Part shown: piece after piece, positions 9,007 through 17,794 of the stretch
How the letters are laid out: every line of letters begins with the position of its first letter
Position numbering within the stretch: position 1 is the stretch's first letter
Origin: Magnetococcales bacterium DCbin4
Lineage (GTDB): Bacteria; Pseudomonadota; Magnetococcia; Magnetococcales; UBA8363
Reading direction: 5' to 3'
NCBI GenBank assembly: GCA_002753735.1
Contig: PEAN01000047.1
Coordinates: 1-32,314 of the forward strand
Length of the DNA stretch: 32,314 nucleotides
Notes under the pieces: model-generated
Databases searched by the model: none
Seen by the model: the letters and a program-made list of their open reading frames with translations, nothing else
Told to the model about the DNA's origin: nothing
Made by a program: the position numbers and the translations under genes

Positions 9007-9083
9007 GTTGAATCTGACAGAGGCGCAAAATAAATACCTTTCATTCCGCAGCTCCTGGTTGCCGGACAAGCATAAGGTGACGG

Positions 9084-9671
9084 ATGGTTTCAACCTTGAA
9101 CACATCCCTTGCTGCCAGAAAATATTGCCTTTTATTAAGGGCAATGGCGGTAGCACTCGTCATACCAGGGATGACCACACTGCACGCTGCTACCACAACC
9201 CCTTTGCCATCGGCGGACCGGGTTGTTTACCTGTTGCAGGGGTTTGAATGGCATGAACGCCCCTCGGATCTCGCCCTTTTGGGTGAAGGGGTTGACCGGG
9301 TGTTGATGGAGATTGTCGCCAATCCCCAATGGCATGGTGTCATCCGCTTTCGCGCTTTGTCCTCCCTGCGTTATTATCCCAATCCAGAGGTCGCCCGTTT
9401 TCTGGAAGATATGATTGCCCGGGATCCCGATCCCGACCTGTTGCGCCGCGGACTGGCTGCCTATGCCCATGCCTTCGGCAAGAACCAACCCTCCAAAGTT
9501 GCCCATCTGGCAGAACCCTTGCTTACGCATGAAAATCCACACGTCAGAATCCAGGCGGCCAATACCTTGAGAACACTCCCAGATGACACACTGTCTCCGG
9601 GAGTACGCCAAGCTTTGGGTGAAAACACCTTCGGACCAGCATCATCGCCCGAACCATCGGTTGCACACTAA
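9084..9671 (+). CDS. Exported HEAT-repeat-like protein
   Basis: This is a 195-residue protein with a basic N-terminus and a hydrophobic segment (about residues 14-35, ending in HAA), consistent with export. The mature part is made of paired helices resembling HEAT repeats: VIRFRALSSLRYYPNPEVARFLEDMI and later HVRIQAANTLRTL, each with the Asp/Arg and proline turn pattern. HEAT-repeat proteins are usually scaffolds; no catalytic motif is visible. AAGGTG lies four bases before the ATG. The next gene starts 46 bases downstream on the same strand, so this protein may be made with, and assist, the large lipoprotein. Confidence 0.7.
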   Translation: MVSTLNTSLAARKYCLLLRAMAVALVIPGMTTLHAATTTPLPSADRVVYLLQGFEWHERPSDLALLGEGVDRVLMEIVANPQWHGVIRFRALSSLRYYPNPEVARFLEDMIARDPDPDLLRRGLAAYAHAFGKNQPSKVAHLAEPLLTHENPHVRIQAANTLRTLPDDTLSPGVRQALGENTFGPASSPEPSVAH

Positions 9672-9717
9672 ACATTGATCATCGTCAATATTCTTCATTC
9701 AATAATGAGGTCACTTC

Positions 9718-12700
9718 ATGACACATACCTTGCGCAAGGCGGCAATGGCCGCACTGGTTCTGCCACTATGGATCACAGCATCAGGTTGTGGCGGTGGAAG
9801 CGGCAGTTCCGACTCCAGTGCATCCACAACCTCCCTGTCGGGGACCGTCATCGACGGACCCGTGACCAATTCGACTGTCACCATCACCGACGCCAGTGGC
9901 AAGACCGTCGGGACCGCCACCAGTGGTTCCGATGCCAAATACAGCATCTCCATTCCGGCCGGGACCACCTTTCCACTACGGGTCACCACCTCGGGAGGCA
10001 CCGACCAGGTGACCGGTGAAACCCCCATGACCATGGACTCACTGGTGACCGATTCCAAGCAAACCACCGCCAACGTCACCCCGATCACTTCAGTGGTGTA
10101 TCAGGCTGCGGTCGCCAATGCCGGCAGCCTCGACAAGGTGACTGCCACGACGGTTTCCACGGTTAAAACCGATGTCATTTCAAAATTTGGTTTCGGCATC
10201 GATTCCGAAGAAGCGGGTTTCGATCCCATTGCCAGTCCGGTCACTTCAAGCAACATCACATCCGTCATGAAGTCTTCCGAGGCCATGGCGGAAACGGTAC
10301 GGCGTGCGGTCGGTTCCAACCCCACCACCATGACGGAAGCCTTCCGGGTGATCGGTGAGGACATGGCGGACGGTTCGATGGACGGCAAGAAAGCGGGTGC
10401 CGCTCTGACCCAACCCATGCCCACTGGCTTTAATGCCACGACCATGGTTTCCGCCATTTCCCAGCAGAAAGCGCTGGTAGGGGTTGAAGTGGTCAACAAC
10501 AACATGAAGGTGACCAAAGCGGATGGCACCCAATTGTCTTCCGACGAGGTCAAAACCCGGTTTTCCCAATCGGTCAACAAGGTCGATCCGACCCTCAGCC
10601 CGACCGCTGCCCTGGCCAAGATGGAAGCAATGCCCATCTCCGATAAACAGAAGAGCCAGATCACCACGGATGTCGGCAATGCCAAGACGGTCATGGAAAC
10701 CCTGGGTTTGAATACCGCAACCATGACCTCACTGGAAAGCTCGGTCAAAAATCTTGAGGTCGGCAAAACCGGGACCAGCAAGATCGATCAGTCAATCGTC
10801 TCCAATGTCGAAAGTTCAGTCAACACCGTCACGGGAGGGATCAGGAACAATACCTACACGCCCGCCGCACTGTCCTCGGCGGTTTCCGCGATTGCTCCAG
10901 CGCCTCCGGCAGGAAGTGGTGCGACGGGCAGCACGGGAAGTTCGACCACGACCGGCACATCTCCGACCGGGACTTCAGGAAGTACCAGCGGTTCAACCGG
11001 GTCGACAACGACTTCTGGAAGTACCAGCGGTGCAACCGGGTCAACGACTTCGGGGAGTACCAGCGGTGCAACCGGGTCAACGACTTCGGGGAGTACTGGC
11101 GGTTCCACGGGGACCACGACGACCCCTTCGGGATCGGGTGGCACCAATGTCGTTACTGGCACCATGAGTGCCGGCGCCCTGATCGATACCGATGTCACGG
11201 TCACCATGAAGGACAAGGATGGTGATTCGGTGACATGTAGCACTTCGGGGGCGACCTATACCTGCGACATCGACAAGATGAAAACCCCCAATCCCCCCTA
11301 TTTCGTGCAGGTGACGGGCAAGGCGGCCAGCAAGGAATTCACCCTTTTTTCCGTGGCCCAACAGGCGGGACAGGCCAACGTCAACCCCATGACCAACCTG
11401 GTGGTTTCCAATGCCATCGGGGGTGATCCGGCAGGGGTGTTCAGCAATCTGGGGAGTACTGCGGTCACGGAAAAAGTCGCCAAGATCGATACCCCGGCAA
11501 AACTGGAAGCCAAAGTGAACGAATTCAAGGGGTCGTTCCTGAAGACCATGGAGGAGCAGGGATATACTGGAGCACAGGTGGATCCGTTCGCAGCAAAGAT
11601 CGAACAGGGCAAAGGGTTGGACAAGGTGTTTGACGGCGTGCAGATTTCGGTCAACGCTGCCGGGGGATATCAGGTCATCGACAAGCTCAAGCTGGCGAGC
11701 GATGGAAAAGAAAAGGCGACGTTGTTGAGCGGTAACGTGGCCACGCTGGATGTCACCAAGGCGACCATCGACCCCACCAAGATCAGCTCAGGCAGCAAAG
11801 ATTTCACCGATCCCGCCATCAAGAAGAAACTGGCCCATCCCCTGACCCTGGGCAACAAGGTGAGTGTGGTTGATAATAAAACCAAGGGTGGCACCGGGAC
11901 CAAGGCAACCACGACCAGGTCGGTCCCATGGAACCGGGCATTGCGCACGGCAAGTGCTTCAGAAATGGAAACGATCAGCCCCGTTTCCGATTTCTACATG
12001 GATGAAACCCACGTCTATGTCAGCGAACGTTCAGGTGAAGCCCTCAAAACGGTCAATGAAATTTTGTGTTCCATTGGCCAGACCCGCTACGACAAAATGC
12101 TCAATCAGGGTCCCTACAAGGCACAATTGGATCAATCCAAGTGCAGCAACGACAAGAAGGATCCTTCGAAGGCGGGCAAGGGCAGCCAGAACCAATCTTC
12201 GGGTGCGGGTGCACCGAAATTTGAGACCTGGATCGTCGATTCCCAGCGCGACAGCGACGATGTACCACAGATCGTCAAGGTATGGGTCAACGATATCAGC
12301 GAAGAAGGACAAGGGGCGGGCAGTTTGATCTACGCCTTCACCGAAATTTACAAGGGAGCGAGCGCCAACAATCCCTATGGTGTGTTCAACATGGATTTCA
12401 AGGGGGTCGCCGTGGGTGAAAACGGCATCCCGACCCAGGTGGAATCGACCCGGGGGTCATTGGATGTCGAAGAGACGACGGATAACCGCGTCAAGGTGAC
12501 GTTCCTGGATCAATACAAGCATCACGAGGATACGGCGACGGAGAAAGTGATTCTGCTGCGTTCCGCCGATGGCAAGACGGGAACGGGAAGTGTCGATTTC
12601 ACCGAACCGGAATGGGATGAAGCGTCACAGAAAATGGTGATGAAGAACAATGTGTTTCATTTCGCCTTCGATGAAAACTGGTTTTTGCGTCAAGATGATT

Positions 12701-14340
12701 CGGGTGCCGAACGGGCATGTCTTTCCCGAAACCAGTTCAAGACGGATGTATGGAGTTATGGCGTGTATCATCTGTCACCGCCCCCAGCCAATTCAGGCAA
12801 AACCTGGGCACCTGGTGATGAATTGATCATCGATTCCGGTTTTCCCATCAGCTACACCGACACCAATGGCAAGGAGTGGCATGGGTGGGTCGGCTATTTT
12901 GGCCCATGGTTTCCAGGTGAGGTGACCATTGCCAACGGTGCCTCGGTCACCAAACAGGTCTTCGAGCGCACTGGAGTTCAGGAAGCCCCCTACACCCTGT
13001 TCCAGTCGGGTGGCAAGTTGATTCGGCACACCAAGGTGGCACAAACCCTGGCTGACATGAAAAACATTCCACTTCAATACAGCGAGGAAAACAGGACGAC
13101 CCACCAGCGGACCGATTATATGGTGGAATGGAATGGAACGGCATTCATCAAAAAATCCAAACTGAATCAGACCAACTGGTTTTTTGAAAAGCTAACCACC
13201 GAAACGCCCATCGATCTGACCACCCTGCAATGGGACGGACTGCAATTCTGGGGCGAAGCCCTGGGTGGCAACGTCCGGGTTAAATTGGACAATTGTGTCA
13301 ACTCCAAAAAGACACAATGGGCCGAAGTGGAAACGTTGTTTGCCGCCAACAAGACGGATGAAGCCAAGGCCAAGGAACAGGTCATCATGGCAGACACCAC
13401 CCCGGAAACCTGGTCCTGCACTGCCTCCAATACCACGGCCGCCATCTTCAATCGTGAAGAGATGATCCAACCGGGAACGGCTGCCCATACTGCGGTGCCA
13501 ACCAGCCTGCTGTGTGGTGAATCCTGTCCCAATCCCGACAAGATTTCCGCCACTGACGGCTCCAGCCCGTTCTTCGACAACAAGTCCATGGGGGGGGAAG
13601 CTGCCGGTTCCAGTACCAGCCAAAGTTTCTATTCCTACACGTTTGACAAGGATGCGATGGTATTGAAGTACAACAGTGCCAACATTGCCAGCACTGCCAA
13701 CAACATGATGTATCAATTCGGCATTCACACCGGTCCACTGTTTGAAAACACCACGGCCAACCTGGATGCGGTCAAGTGTGACTGGAACAAGGAATTCATC
13801 TGCCCCTGGCAGGCATGGGATCGTCTGGATGTGTTCTACACCTGGGAAACCGGCCCGAACAATTGGAACAAATATTCGGCACTCAAGGATTCCAGCGGCA
13901 ATATTTTAAAGTTTGATCCCCCGATGGAAGTCACGTACAGTCATACCTGGAATGCGGGTGAGGTTGCCAAATACAATCTGAAGTATGAAGGAATTGGAAA
14001 TCTTCAGGGCATTCCGGGTCGTTGTGTCGGTTTTGGCAACGATGATGAAGTCAACTGTGGTCCGGAAACCCGCTGGGTTCCCGACTTTTCCATCGACACG
14101 GGCGCGGTGGTGGAAGACAAGGATGGCAATACCTATGTGGTCAAGGCGCTGGATGTGGAAGAACGGATGATCAAGGATGATGCGGGTTGTACCGGGTTGA
14201 CCATTGAAAAGCAGACCTTTCCCTCGACGGTTTCCTGGATGAACAATGAGGATCCCGCAACCCGTCTGGGAGATCCAAACAGCCTGACAGCTCTGCCCGA
14301 GGCTCCGGCGGTCATCAATGGTATACAACAGGCAGAATAA
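9718..14340 (+). CDS. Giant lipoprotein (1540 aa) with duplicated Ig-like domain and Ser/Gly/Thr linker
   Basis: The N-terminus is a signal peptide with a plausible lipobox (ITASGC, Cys about 24), followed by a GGGSGSSDSS tether, so the protein is probably lipid-anchored at the cell surface. Residues about 38-100 look like a carboxypeptidase-regulatory or Ig-like beta domain (SGTVIDGPVTNSTVTITD), then a helical part to about 390. Residues about 395-475 are a low-complexity Ser/Gly/Thr linker. A second beta domain (VTGTMSAGALIDTDVTVTM) plus helical part follows, suggesting that the whole module was duplicated. The last 800 residues are unrecognised, with Trp- and Cys-containing beta-rich sequence. 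GAGG precedes the ATG by about seven bases. A strong terminator follows. An adhesin-like or surface role is plausible but unproven. Confidence 0.8.
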   Translation: MTHTLRKAAMAALVLPLWITASGCGGGSGSSDSSASTTSLSGTVIDGPVTNSTVTITDASGKTVGTATSGSDAKYSISIPAGTTFPLRVTTSGGTDQVTGETPMTMDSLVTDSKQTTANVTPITSVVYQAAVANAGSLDKVTATTVSTVKTDVISKFGFGIDSEEAGFDPIASPVTSSNITSVMKSSEAMAETVRRAVGSNPTTMTEAFRVIGEDMADGSMDGKKAGAALTQPMPTGFNATTMVSAISQQKALVGVEVVNNNMKVTKADGTQLSSDEVKTRFSQSVNKVDPTLSPTAALAKMEAMPISDKQKSQITTDVGNAKTVMETLGLNTATMTSLESSVKNLEVGKTGTSKIDQSIVSNVESSVNTVTGGIRNNTYTPAALSSAVSAIAPAPPAGSGATGSTGSSTTTGTSPTGTSGSTSGSTGSTTTSGSTSGATGSTTSGSTSGATGSTTSGSTGGSTGTTTTPSGSGGTNVVTGTMSAGALIDTDVTVTMKDKDGDSVTCSTSGATYTCDIDKMKTPNPPYFVQVTGKAASKEFTLFSVAQQAGQANVNPMTNLVVSNAIGGDPAGVFSNLGSTAVTEKVAKIDTPAKLEAKVNEFKGSFLKTMEEQGYTGAQVDPFAAKIEQGKGLDKVFDGVQISVNAAGGYQVIDKLKLASDGKEKATLLSGNVATLDVTKATIDPTKISSGSKDFTDPAIKKKLAHPLTLGNKVSVVDNKTKGGTGTKATTTRSVPWNRALRTASASEMETISPVSDFYMDETHVYVSERSGEALKTVNEILCSIGQTRYDKMLNQGPYKAQLDQSKCSNDKKDPSKAGKGSQNQSSGAGAPKFETWIVDSQRDSDDVPQIVKVWVNDISEEGQGAGSLIYAFTEIYKGASANNPYGVFNMDFKGVAVGENGIPTQVESTRGSLDVEETTDNRVKVTFLDQYKHHEDTATEKVILLRSADGKTGTGSVDFTEPEWDEASQKMVMKNNVFHFAFDENWFLRQDDSGAERACLSRNQFKTDVWSYGVYHLSPPPANSGKTWAPGDELIIDSGFPISYTDTNGKEWHGWVGYFGPWFPGEVTIANGASVTKQVFERTGVQEAPYTLFQSGGKLIRHTKVAQTLADMKNIPLQYSEENRTTHQRTDYMVEWNGTAFIKKSKLNQTNWFFEKLTTETPIDLTTLQWDGLQFWGEALGGNVRVKLDNCVNSKKTQWAEVETLFAANKTDEAKAKEQVIMADTTPETWSCTASNTTAAIFNREEMIQPGTAAHTAVPTSLLCGESCPNPDKISATDGSSPFFDNKSMGGEAAGSSTSQSFYSYTFDKDAMVLKYNSANIASTANNMMYQFGIHTGPLFENTTANLDAVKCDWNKEFICPWQAWDRLDVFYTWETGPNNWNKYSALKDSSGNILKFDPPMEVTYSHTWNAGEVAKYNLKYEGIGNLQGIPGRCVGFGNDDEVNCGPETRWVPDFSIDTGAVVEDKDGNTYVVKALDVEERMIKDDAGCTGLTIEKQTFPSTVSWMNNEDPATRLGDPNSLTALPEAPAVINGIQQAE
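10972..11118 (+). repeat. In-frame 36-39 bp tandem repeats coding the Ser/Gly/Thr linker
   Basis: Four imperfect copies begin ACTTC(A/T/G)GGA at 10972, 11011, 11047 and 11083. They encode TSGSTSGATGSTT-like units. The two copies at 11011 and 11047 differ by very few bases. Unit lengths are multiples of three, so copy-number change would alter linker length without breaking the frame. Confidence 0.85.
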
Positions 14341-14357
14341 AGGTTGATCGTATAGGC

Positions 14358-14391
14358 TTCCCGCCCCATGCTGATGGGGCGGGAATTTTTT
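14358..14391 (+). terminator. Strong rho-independent terminator between the two lipoprotein genes
   Basis: A perfect 12-bp stem (14358-14369 with 14374-14385, core CCCGCCCC/GGGGCGGG) closes a GCTG tetraloop and is followed directly by six T (14386-14391). It ends only 17 bases before the start codon of the metzincin gene, so that gene either depends on read-through or has a promoter inside the upstream coding region. Confidence 0.92.
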
Positions 14392-14408
14392 CACAAAGGG
14401 GCACAATC

Positions 14409-15743
14409 ATGCCAGGCATTGCGATCAGGCGATCATCCCAAAGTAGAAATGTACTGCATTCCGGGGTGTGGTTCCTGATCGTGGCAATCTTGTGGACCCT
14501 TGGAGGGTGTGGCGGTGGCGGATCGGAAGGATCCAATCAAAGCTCCACTTCCAGTTCCACTCAGGAATCGACTTCCAGCACCAACACCAGCAGCAGCACG
14601 ACCAGTTCCAATGGTGGGACGACAAGTCGTACCAACAGCGGTATCGTGGTGACCTCGGTAGGACCCGGGATTGTCGCGGCAACCATGGGCAGCAACAGTG
14701 ACATTGCCTTTTCCAAGGATGGGACACAATATCTATCTCCCGTCCTGACCTTTGATGGCACCGCCTTGACCTCCATGATGGGCCATCGTTCCAATGCCCG
14801 GACCGACAAGGAGCAGCCCGTTTCCCTGCTGCTCCATTTATCGGGGACCCACGTTGGCGATGGCAGGGTATCGTTTCATTCCGTCACCAATCCCAAGGGT
14901 GAATCCTTGGATCTTTCCATTCAACCTTGTGTCCCCCAATATTGTAGCGTCCTCGTTCCACGAATGCCCTCCATGAAGATGATGGAGGGAACATGGAGTT
15001 ATCGACTGCAAAGCCCCTTGGCCCAACCGGAAAACTTTAAAGTCAATGCCACCCTCAGAACGGGGGCGACCCCGGGGGAGGATACCCGTTTGATCATCGC
15101 ACCGTACTGGGTACAGGGAACCCGGTTCAACATCAACAACGTCAAAGCGGCGTTGGCACATCTGGTCGCCATCTATGCCAAGAATGGAATCGCCGTTACG
15201 ATGCGTGATTTGACGCTGATCGATGATTCCCGGTTTTCGGTCGTGAGCCTGGATTTTACCCATCCGCTGACCACCGAATTGATTTCCCGGGGGGCAACGG
15301 ATGCGATCAATCTGTTTTTTGTGGATGATTTCACCGATTATGGTGCCTTGGGAATCGCTGCGGCCATTCCGGGTTCCATGGGTTTGGCGGGTGGGTTCAA
15401 CGGCATTTTGATCGGTTTGTCGCCGCACCGTGTGGGATCCCATGTGGACACCGATTTCATGGGAGAAACCGCAGCCCATGAGATGGGGCATTTTCTGGGA
15501 TTGTTTCACACCAGTGAATCGACCGGTTCGCCCCAGGATCCCCTGGAGGATACCCCTGAATGTTTGGGGTTTCGTGATGTCAACGCCTCGGGTTCGTTGG
15601 AATTGGATGAGTGTACGGGGGCAGGCGCGGACAACCTGATGTTTTGGACCCCATTCACCTCATGGGCAGGTGTCCATATGGGGCAGGATGTGTTGACACC
15701 CGATCAAAGAACCGTCATTCGTTATGCCCCCATTGCCCAGTGA
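14409..15743 (+). CDS. Metzincin-type zinc metalloprotease lipoprotein
   Basis: A 444-residue lipoprotein precursor: a hydrophobic signal segment ends in the lipobox LGGC, followed by a Ser/Thr-rich tether (SSTSSSTQESTSSTNTSSS and on). The catalytic zinc motif HEMGHFLGLFH starts at His357 and fits HExxHxxGxxH exactly. A probable Met-turn, DNLMFW, contains Met411, and the DTPEC segment between them resembles M43 (pappalysin/cytophagalysin-like) peptidases. It should cleave proteins in the periplasm or at the surface. AAGGGG lies upstream of the ATG. Its signal region shares the Cys-Gly-Gly-Gly-Gly-Ser style of the preceding giant lipoprotein, which could be a partner or substrate; that is inference. 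Confidence 0.88.
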   Translation: MPGIAIRRSSQSRNVLHSGVWFLIVAILWTLGGCGGGGSEGSNQSSTSSSTQESTSSTNTSSSTTSSNGGTTSRTNSGIVVTSVGPGIVAATMGSNSDIAFSKDGTQYLSPVLTFDGTALTSMMGHRSNARTDKEQPVSLLLHLSGTHVGDGRVSFHSVTNPKGESLDLSIQPCVPQYCSVLVPRMPSMKMMEGTWSYRLQSPLAQPENFKVNATLRTGATPGEDTRLIIAPYWVQGTRFNINNVKAALAHLVAIYAKNGIAVTMRDLTLIDDSRFSVVSLDFTHPLTTELISRGATDAINLFFVDDFTDYGALGIAAAIPGSMGLAGGFNGILIGLSPHRVGSHVDTDFMGETAAHEMGHFLGLFHTSESTGSPQDPLEDTPECLGFRDVNASGSLELDECTGAGADNLMFWTPFTSWAGVHMGQDVLTPDQRTVIRYAPIAQ

Positions 15744-16163
15744 TGCTTTGGGCCTGTTTGACATCCAAAATATTGTTGAAAAAGGCGAGTTCCAGACGGG
15801 ATCCCATCTTTGTTTTCCCCTTGCGCAGTGGTGGTGAACGGGTGAAAAGCTCTGGCCGTATCGCGTCCCGGACGCATCCCGTACGGCGTGGCGGCATGGG
15901 GGAGAGCATCACGTCTCCAGGGGGGGACGGCATGACGGGCAATATTGCGGGAAGGGTGGGCAGCGACCCGAAGCCGCCTGTGGATAACCCGCTCCACCCA
16001 GAATGGGGAGTGTGTGTGCAAGCGGTTGAAACCAAAAGCAAAATGCGACATGCTGATATATTGACGATTTCTCCTGAAAACGCTAACTTTTTTGACGGTT
16101 TTTCATGCCCGGAAAATGCTTTGCATCTTCCTGAAATTATGGTAGAAAGTTATCCACAGGTGG
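15744..16163 (+). promoter_or_regulatory. Leader-side intergenic region of the CRISPR array
   Basis: These 420 bases contain no credible gene; the open frame across them runs on into the repeats. The half next to the array is richer in A+T, as expected of a leader. A possible promoter is TTGACG (16061-16066), 17 bases, TAACTT (16084-16089), about 75 bases before the first repeat. The region also holds a perfect inverted repeat (15977-15988 and 16149-16160) and a fragment like the repeat end at 16022-16032. The repeat polarity (ATTGAAAC at the right end) places the leader on this side. Confidence 0.5.
15977..16160. repeat. Perfect 12-bp inverted repeat with DnaA-box 9-mers beside the CRISPR array
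   Basis: CCTGTGGATAAC at 15977-15988 and GTTATCCACAGG at 16149-16160 are exact reverse complements. Each contains TTATCCACA, the consensus DnaA box, in opposite orientation. The right arm ends three bases before the first CRISPR repeat. Flanking bases do not extend the match and no target-site duplication is visible. Confidence 0.85.
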
Positions 16164-17210
16164 GGTCGGCCCTACCTCGCCAATCGAGGCGATTGAAACG
16201 AATAATGGCCCACCGTGTACAATGGGGGCGTTGGTCGGCCCTACCTCGCCAATCGAGGCGATTGAAACCAACCTGACAGCGCGACTTTCACCATTATGGT
16301 TGGTCGGCCCTACCTCGCCAATCGAGGCGATTGAAACGTCGTATGCGAACGCTAAAAGATCTGCTTCGGGGTCGGCCCTACCTCGCCAATCGAGGCGATT
16401 GAAACTCAAGATCTTTGATGTGTTTAAACCAGTATGAGGCCGGCCCTACCTCGCCAATCGAGGCGATTGAAACCCTTCATGCTGACCAACTGAGCCAAGC
16501 GATGGGTCGGCCCTACCTCGCCAATCGAGGCGATTGAAACTTGGGTCAGAGTCGATCATCACCCTGGACGTTGGTCGGCCCTACCTCGCCAATCGAGGCG
16601 ATTGAAACCTATGATCAAAGCCATATCTTGGTCATTTGGGTCGGCCCTACCTCGCCAATCGAGGCGATTGAAACAATTACTGTCAACATCTTATTTCTCC
16701 TTGCGGTCGGCCCTACCTCGCCAATCGAGGCGATTGAAACGTTGCTGTGCCGTCAGGAGACAGCATGGTGGGTCGGCCCTACCTCGCCAATCGAGGCGAT
16801 TGAAACTACCTGTCATTCTCACTATCCCCCACGGGGGACCGGTCGGCCCTACCTCGCCAATCGAGGCGATTGAAACATTGCGAATAGACAACTTTGGCAA
16901 AGAAAATGGTCGGCCCTACCTCGCCAATCGAGGCGATTGAAACCGACGGAACGTCCCCAGTGTGTCCACTCATGGTCGGCCCTACCTCGCCAATCGAGGC
17001 GATTGAAACCACCGCATATGTCGCAACACCAAACGGTTGGGTCGGCCCTACCTCGCCAATCGAGGCGATTGAAACCGGATGAGACAGGCCAGTTCGGCGT
17101 TCGGCTGGTCGGCCCTACCTCGCCAATCGAGGCGATTGAAACGGCCAAACCTTATGGGTAGACCATATTCCGTGGGTCGGCCCTACCTCGCCAATCGAGG
17201 CGATTGAAAC
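16164..17210 (+). CRISPR. CRISPR array, 16 repeats of 36 bp and 15 spacers, no cas genes nearby
   Basis: Repeats start at 16164 and recur every 66-70 bases, the last ending at 17210. Each begins GGTCGGCCCTACC and ends GAGGCGATTGAAAC. All are identical except the fifth (16438-16473), which has T to C at position 3. Spacers are 30-34 bases and all differ. The central part can form CCTCG/CGAGG or, alternatively, TCGCC/GGCGA stems. The ATTGAAAC end is the usual 5' handle of type I and type III crRNAs, which sets transcription on the plus strand; the subtype cannot be decided. No Cas protein is encoded in the window, so effectors and adaptation genes must be elsewhere or lost. The last repeat is intact. 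I saw no spacer matching other parts of the window. Confidence 0.98.
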
Positions 17211-17254
17211 CCAACCATCTGTGTTAGCCCATCTTTCGCGATTCGACCCCCGAC

Positions 17255-17401
17255 ATGGAAAAATTTCTGGGTAACCAGACCAAAAAAGCCAGGCGTATCA
17301 ACGGCTCAACTTTCCAAAAAGTCTTCAGTTTCTTTGTGGTGCCGATCTGCTTGTTTGACCTGGATGAGGTGATCCGGAACAATCGGGGTATGATTTTTTG
17401 A
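17255..17401 (+). CDS. Doubtful 48-residue ORF between CRISPR and transposase remnant
   Basis: This frame encodes MEKFLGNQTKKARRINGSTF and a hydrophobic middle (VFSFFVVPICLFDL). I see no good ribosome site and recognise no family. It may be chance or a fragment of a gene destroyed by insertion. It is listed because it is the only open frame in the gap after the array. Confidence 0.2.
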   Translation: MEKFLGNQTKKARRINGSTFQKVFSFFVVPICLFDLDEVIRNNRGMIF

Positions 17402-17404
17402 TCA

Positions 17405-17794
17405 ATCATTCGTCGCAAGGACGGCAAGATTCATTGCGAATGGAGCATCGTGGAAAATCGGCGTATCCAAGGAAATTGGCATGTTCAGCGGCAGGTTTTG
17501 TATCTCGGTGAAATCAACGACACGCAACAAGCTGCGTGGTGCAAGACCATTGAGGTTTTTCAGGAAGGCAAAGCCCGACATGAATAAATGGTGCTTTTTT
17601 GGATGCCACCTTTGACGTACTGCTCTACGATCTGACCAGCACCAATTATTGAGGCCATTCCCACGGAGGAAGGTAATAAACGGTTTGGCTGCTACAGCCG
17701 GGACAAACGATCAGACTGCGTGCAAGTAGTCATCGCCCTCATCGTCACCACCCATGGATTTCCCCTCGCCGATGAAGTCATGACTGGTAATTCC
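17405..17794 (+). pseudogene. Broken DDE transposase remnant (IS4/IS1634-like)
   Basis: Three pieces of one transposase lie in order in two frames. 17405-17587 reads RRKDGKIHCEWSIVENRR then VQRQVLYLGEINDTQQAAW and ends at a stop. 17599-17652 reads LDATFDVLLYDLTSTNY. 17648-17794 reads IEAIPTEEGNKRFGCYSRD then CVQVVIALIVTTHGFPLADE. This is the N-terminus and the first catalytic block (YDLTST) of DDE transposases of this group. The middle of the N-terminal region and everything after the GNS-like segment are missing, with at least two frameshifts. It cannot be active. No terminal inverted repeats were found. Confidence 0.85.

Noticed and set aside
15611-16276. Long open frame across the CRISPR leader into the first repeats
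   Set aside because: It overlaps the metzincin end in another frame and its last part is translated repeat sequence, so it is not a gene.
16137-17161. Open frames on both strands within the array with recurring short peptides
   Set aside because: They are translations of the CRISPR repeat in different frames.
1439-17210. Functional link between the CHAT protein and the CRISPR array (as in type III CHAT effectors)
   Set aside because: They lie 11 kb apart with unrelated genes between, the CHAT protein has its own NB-ARC/TPR sensor, and no type III cas gene is present.
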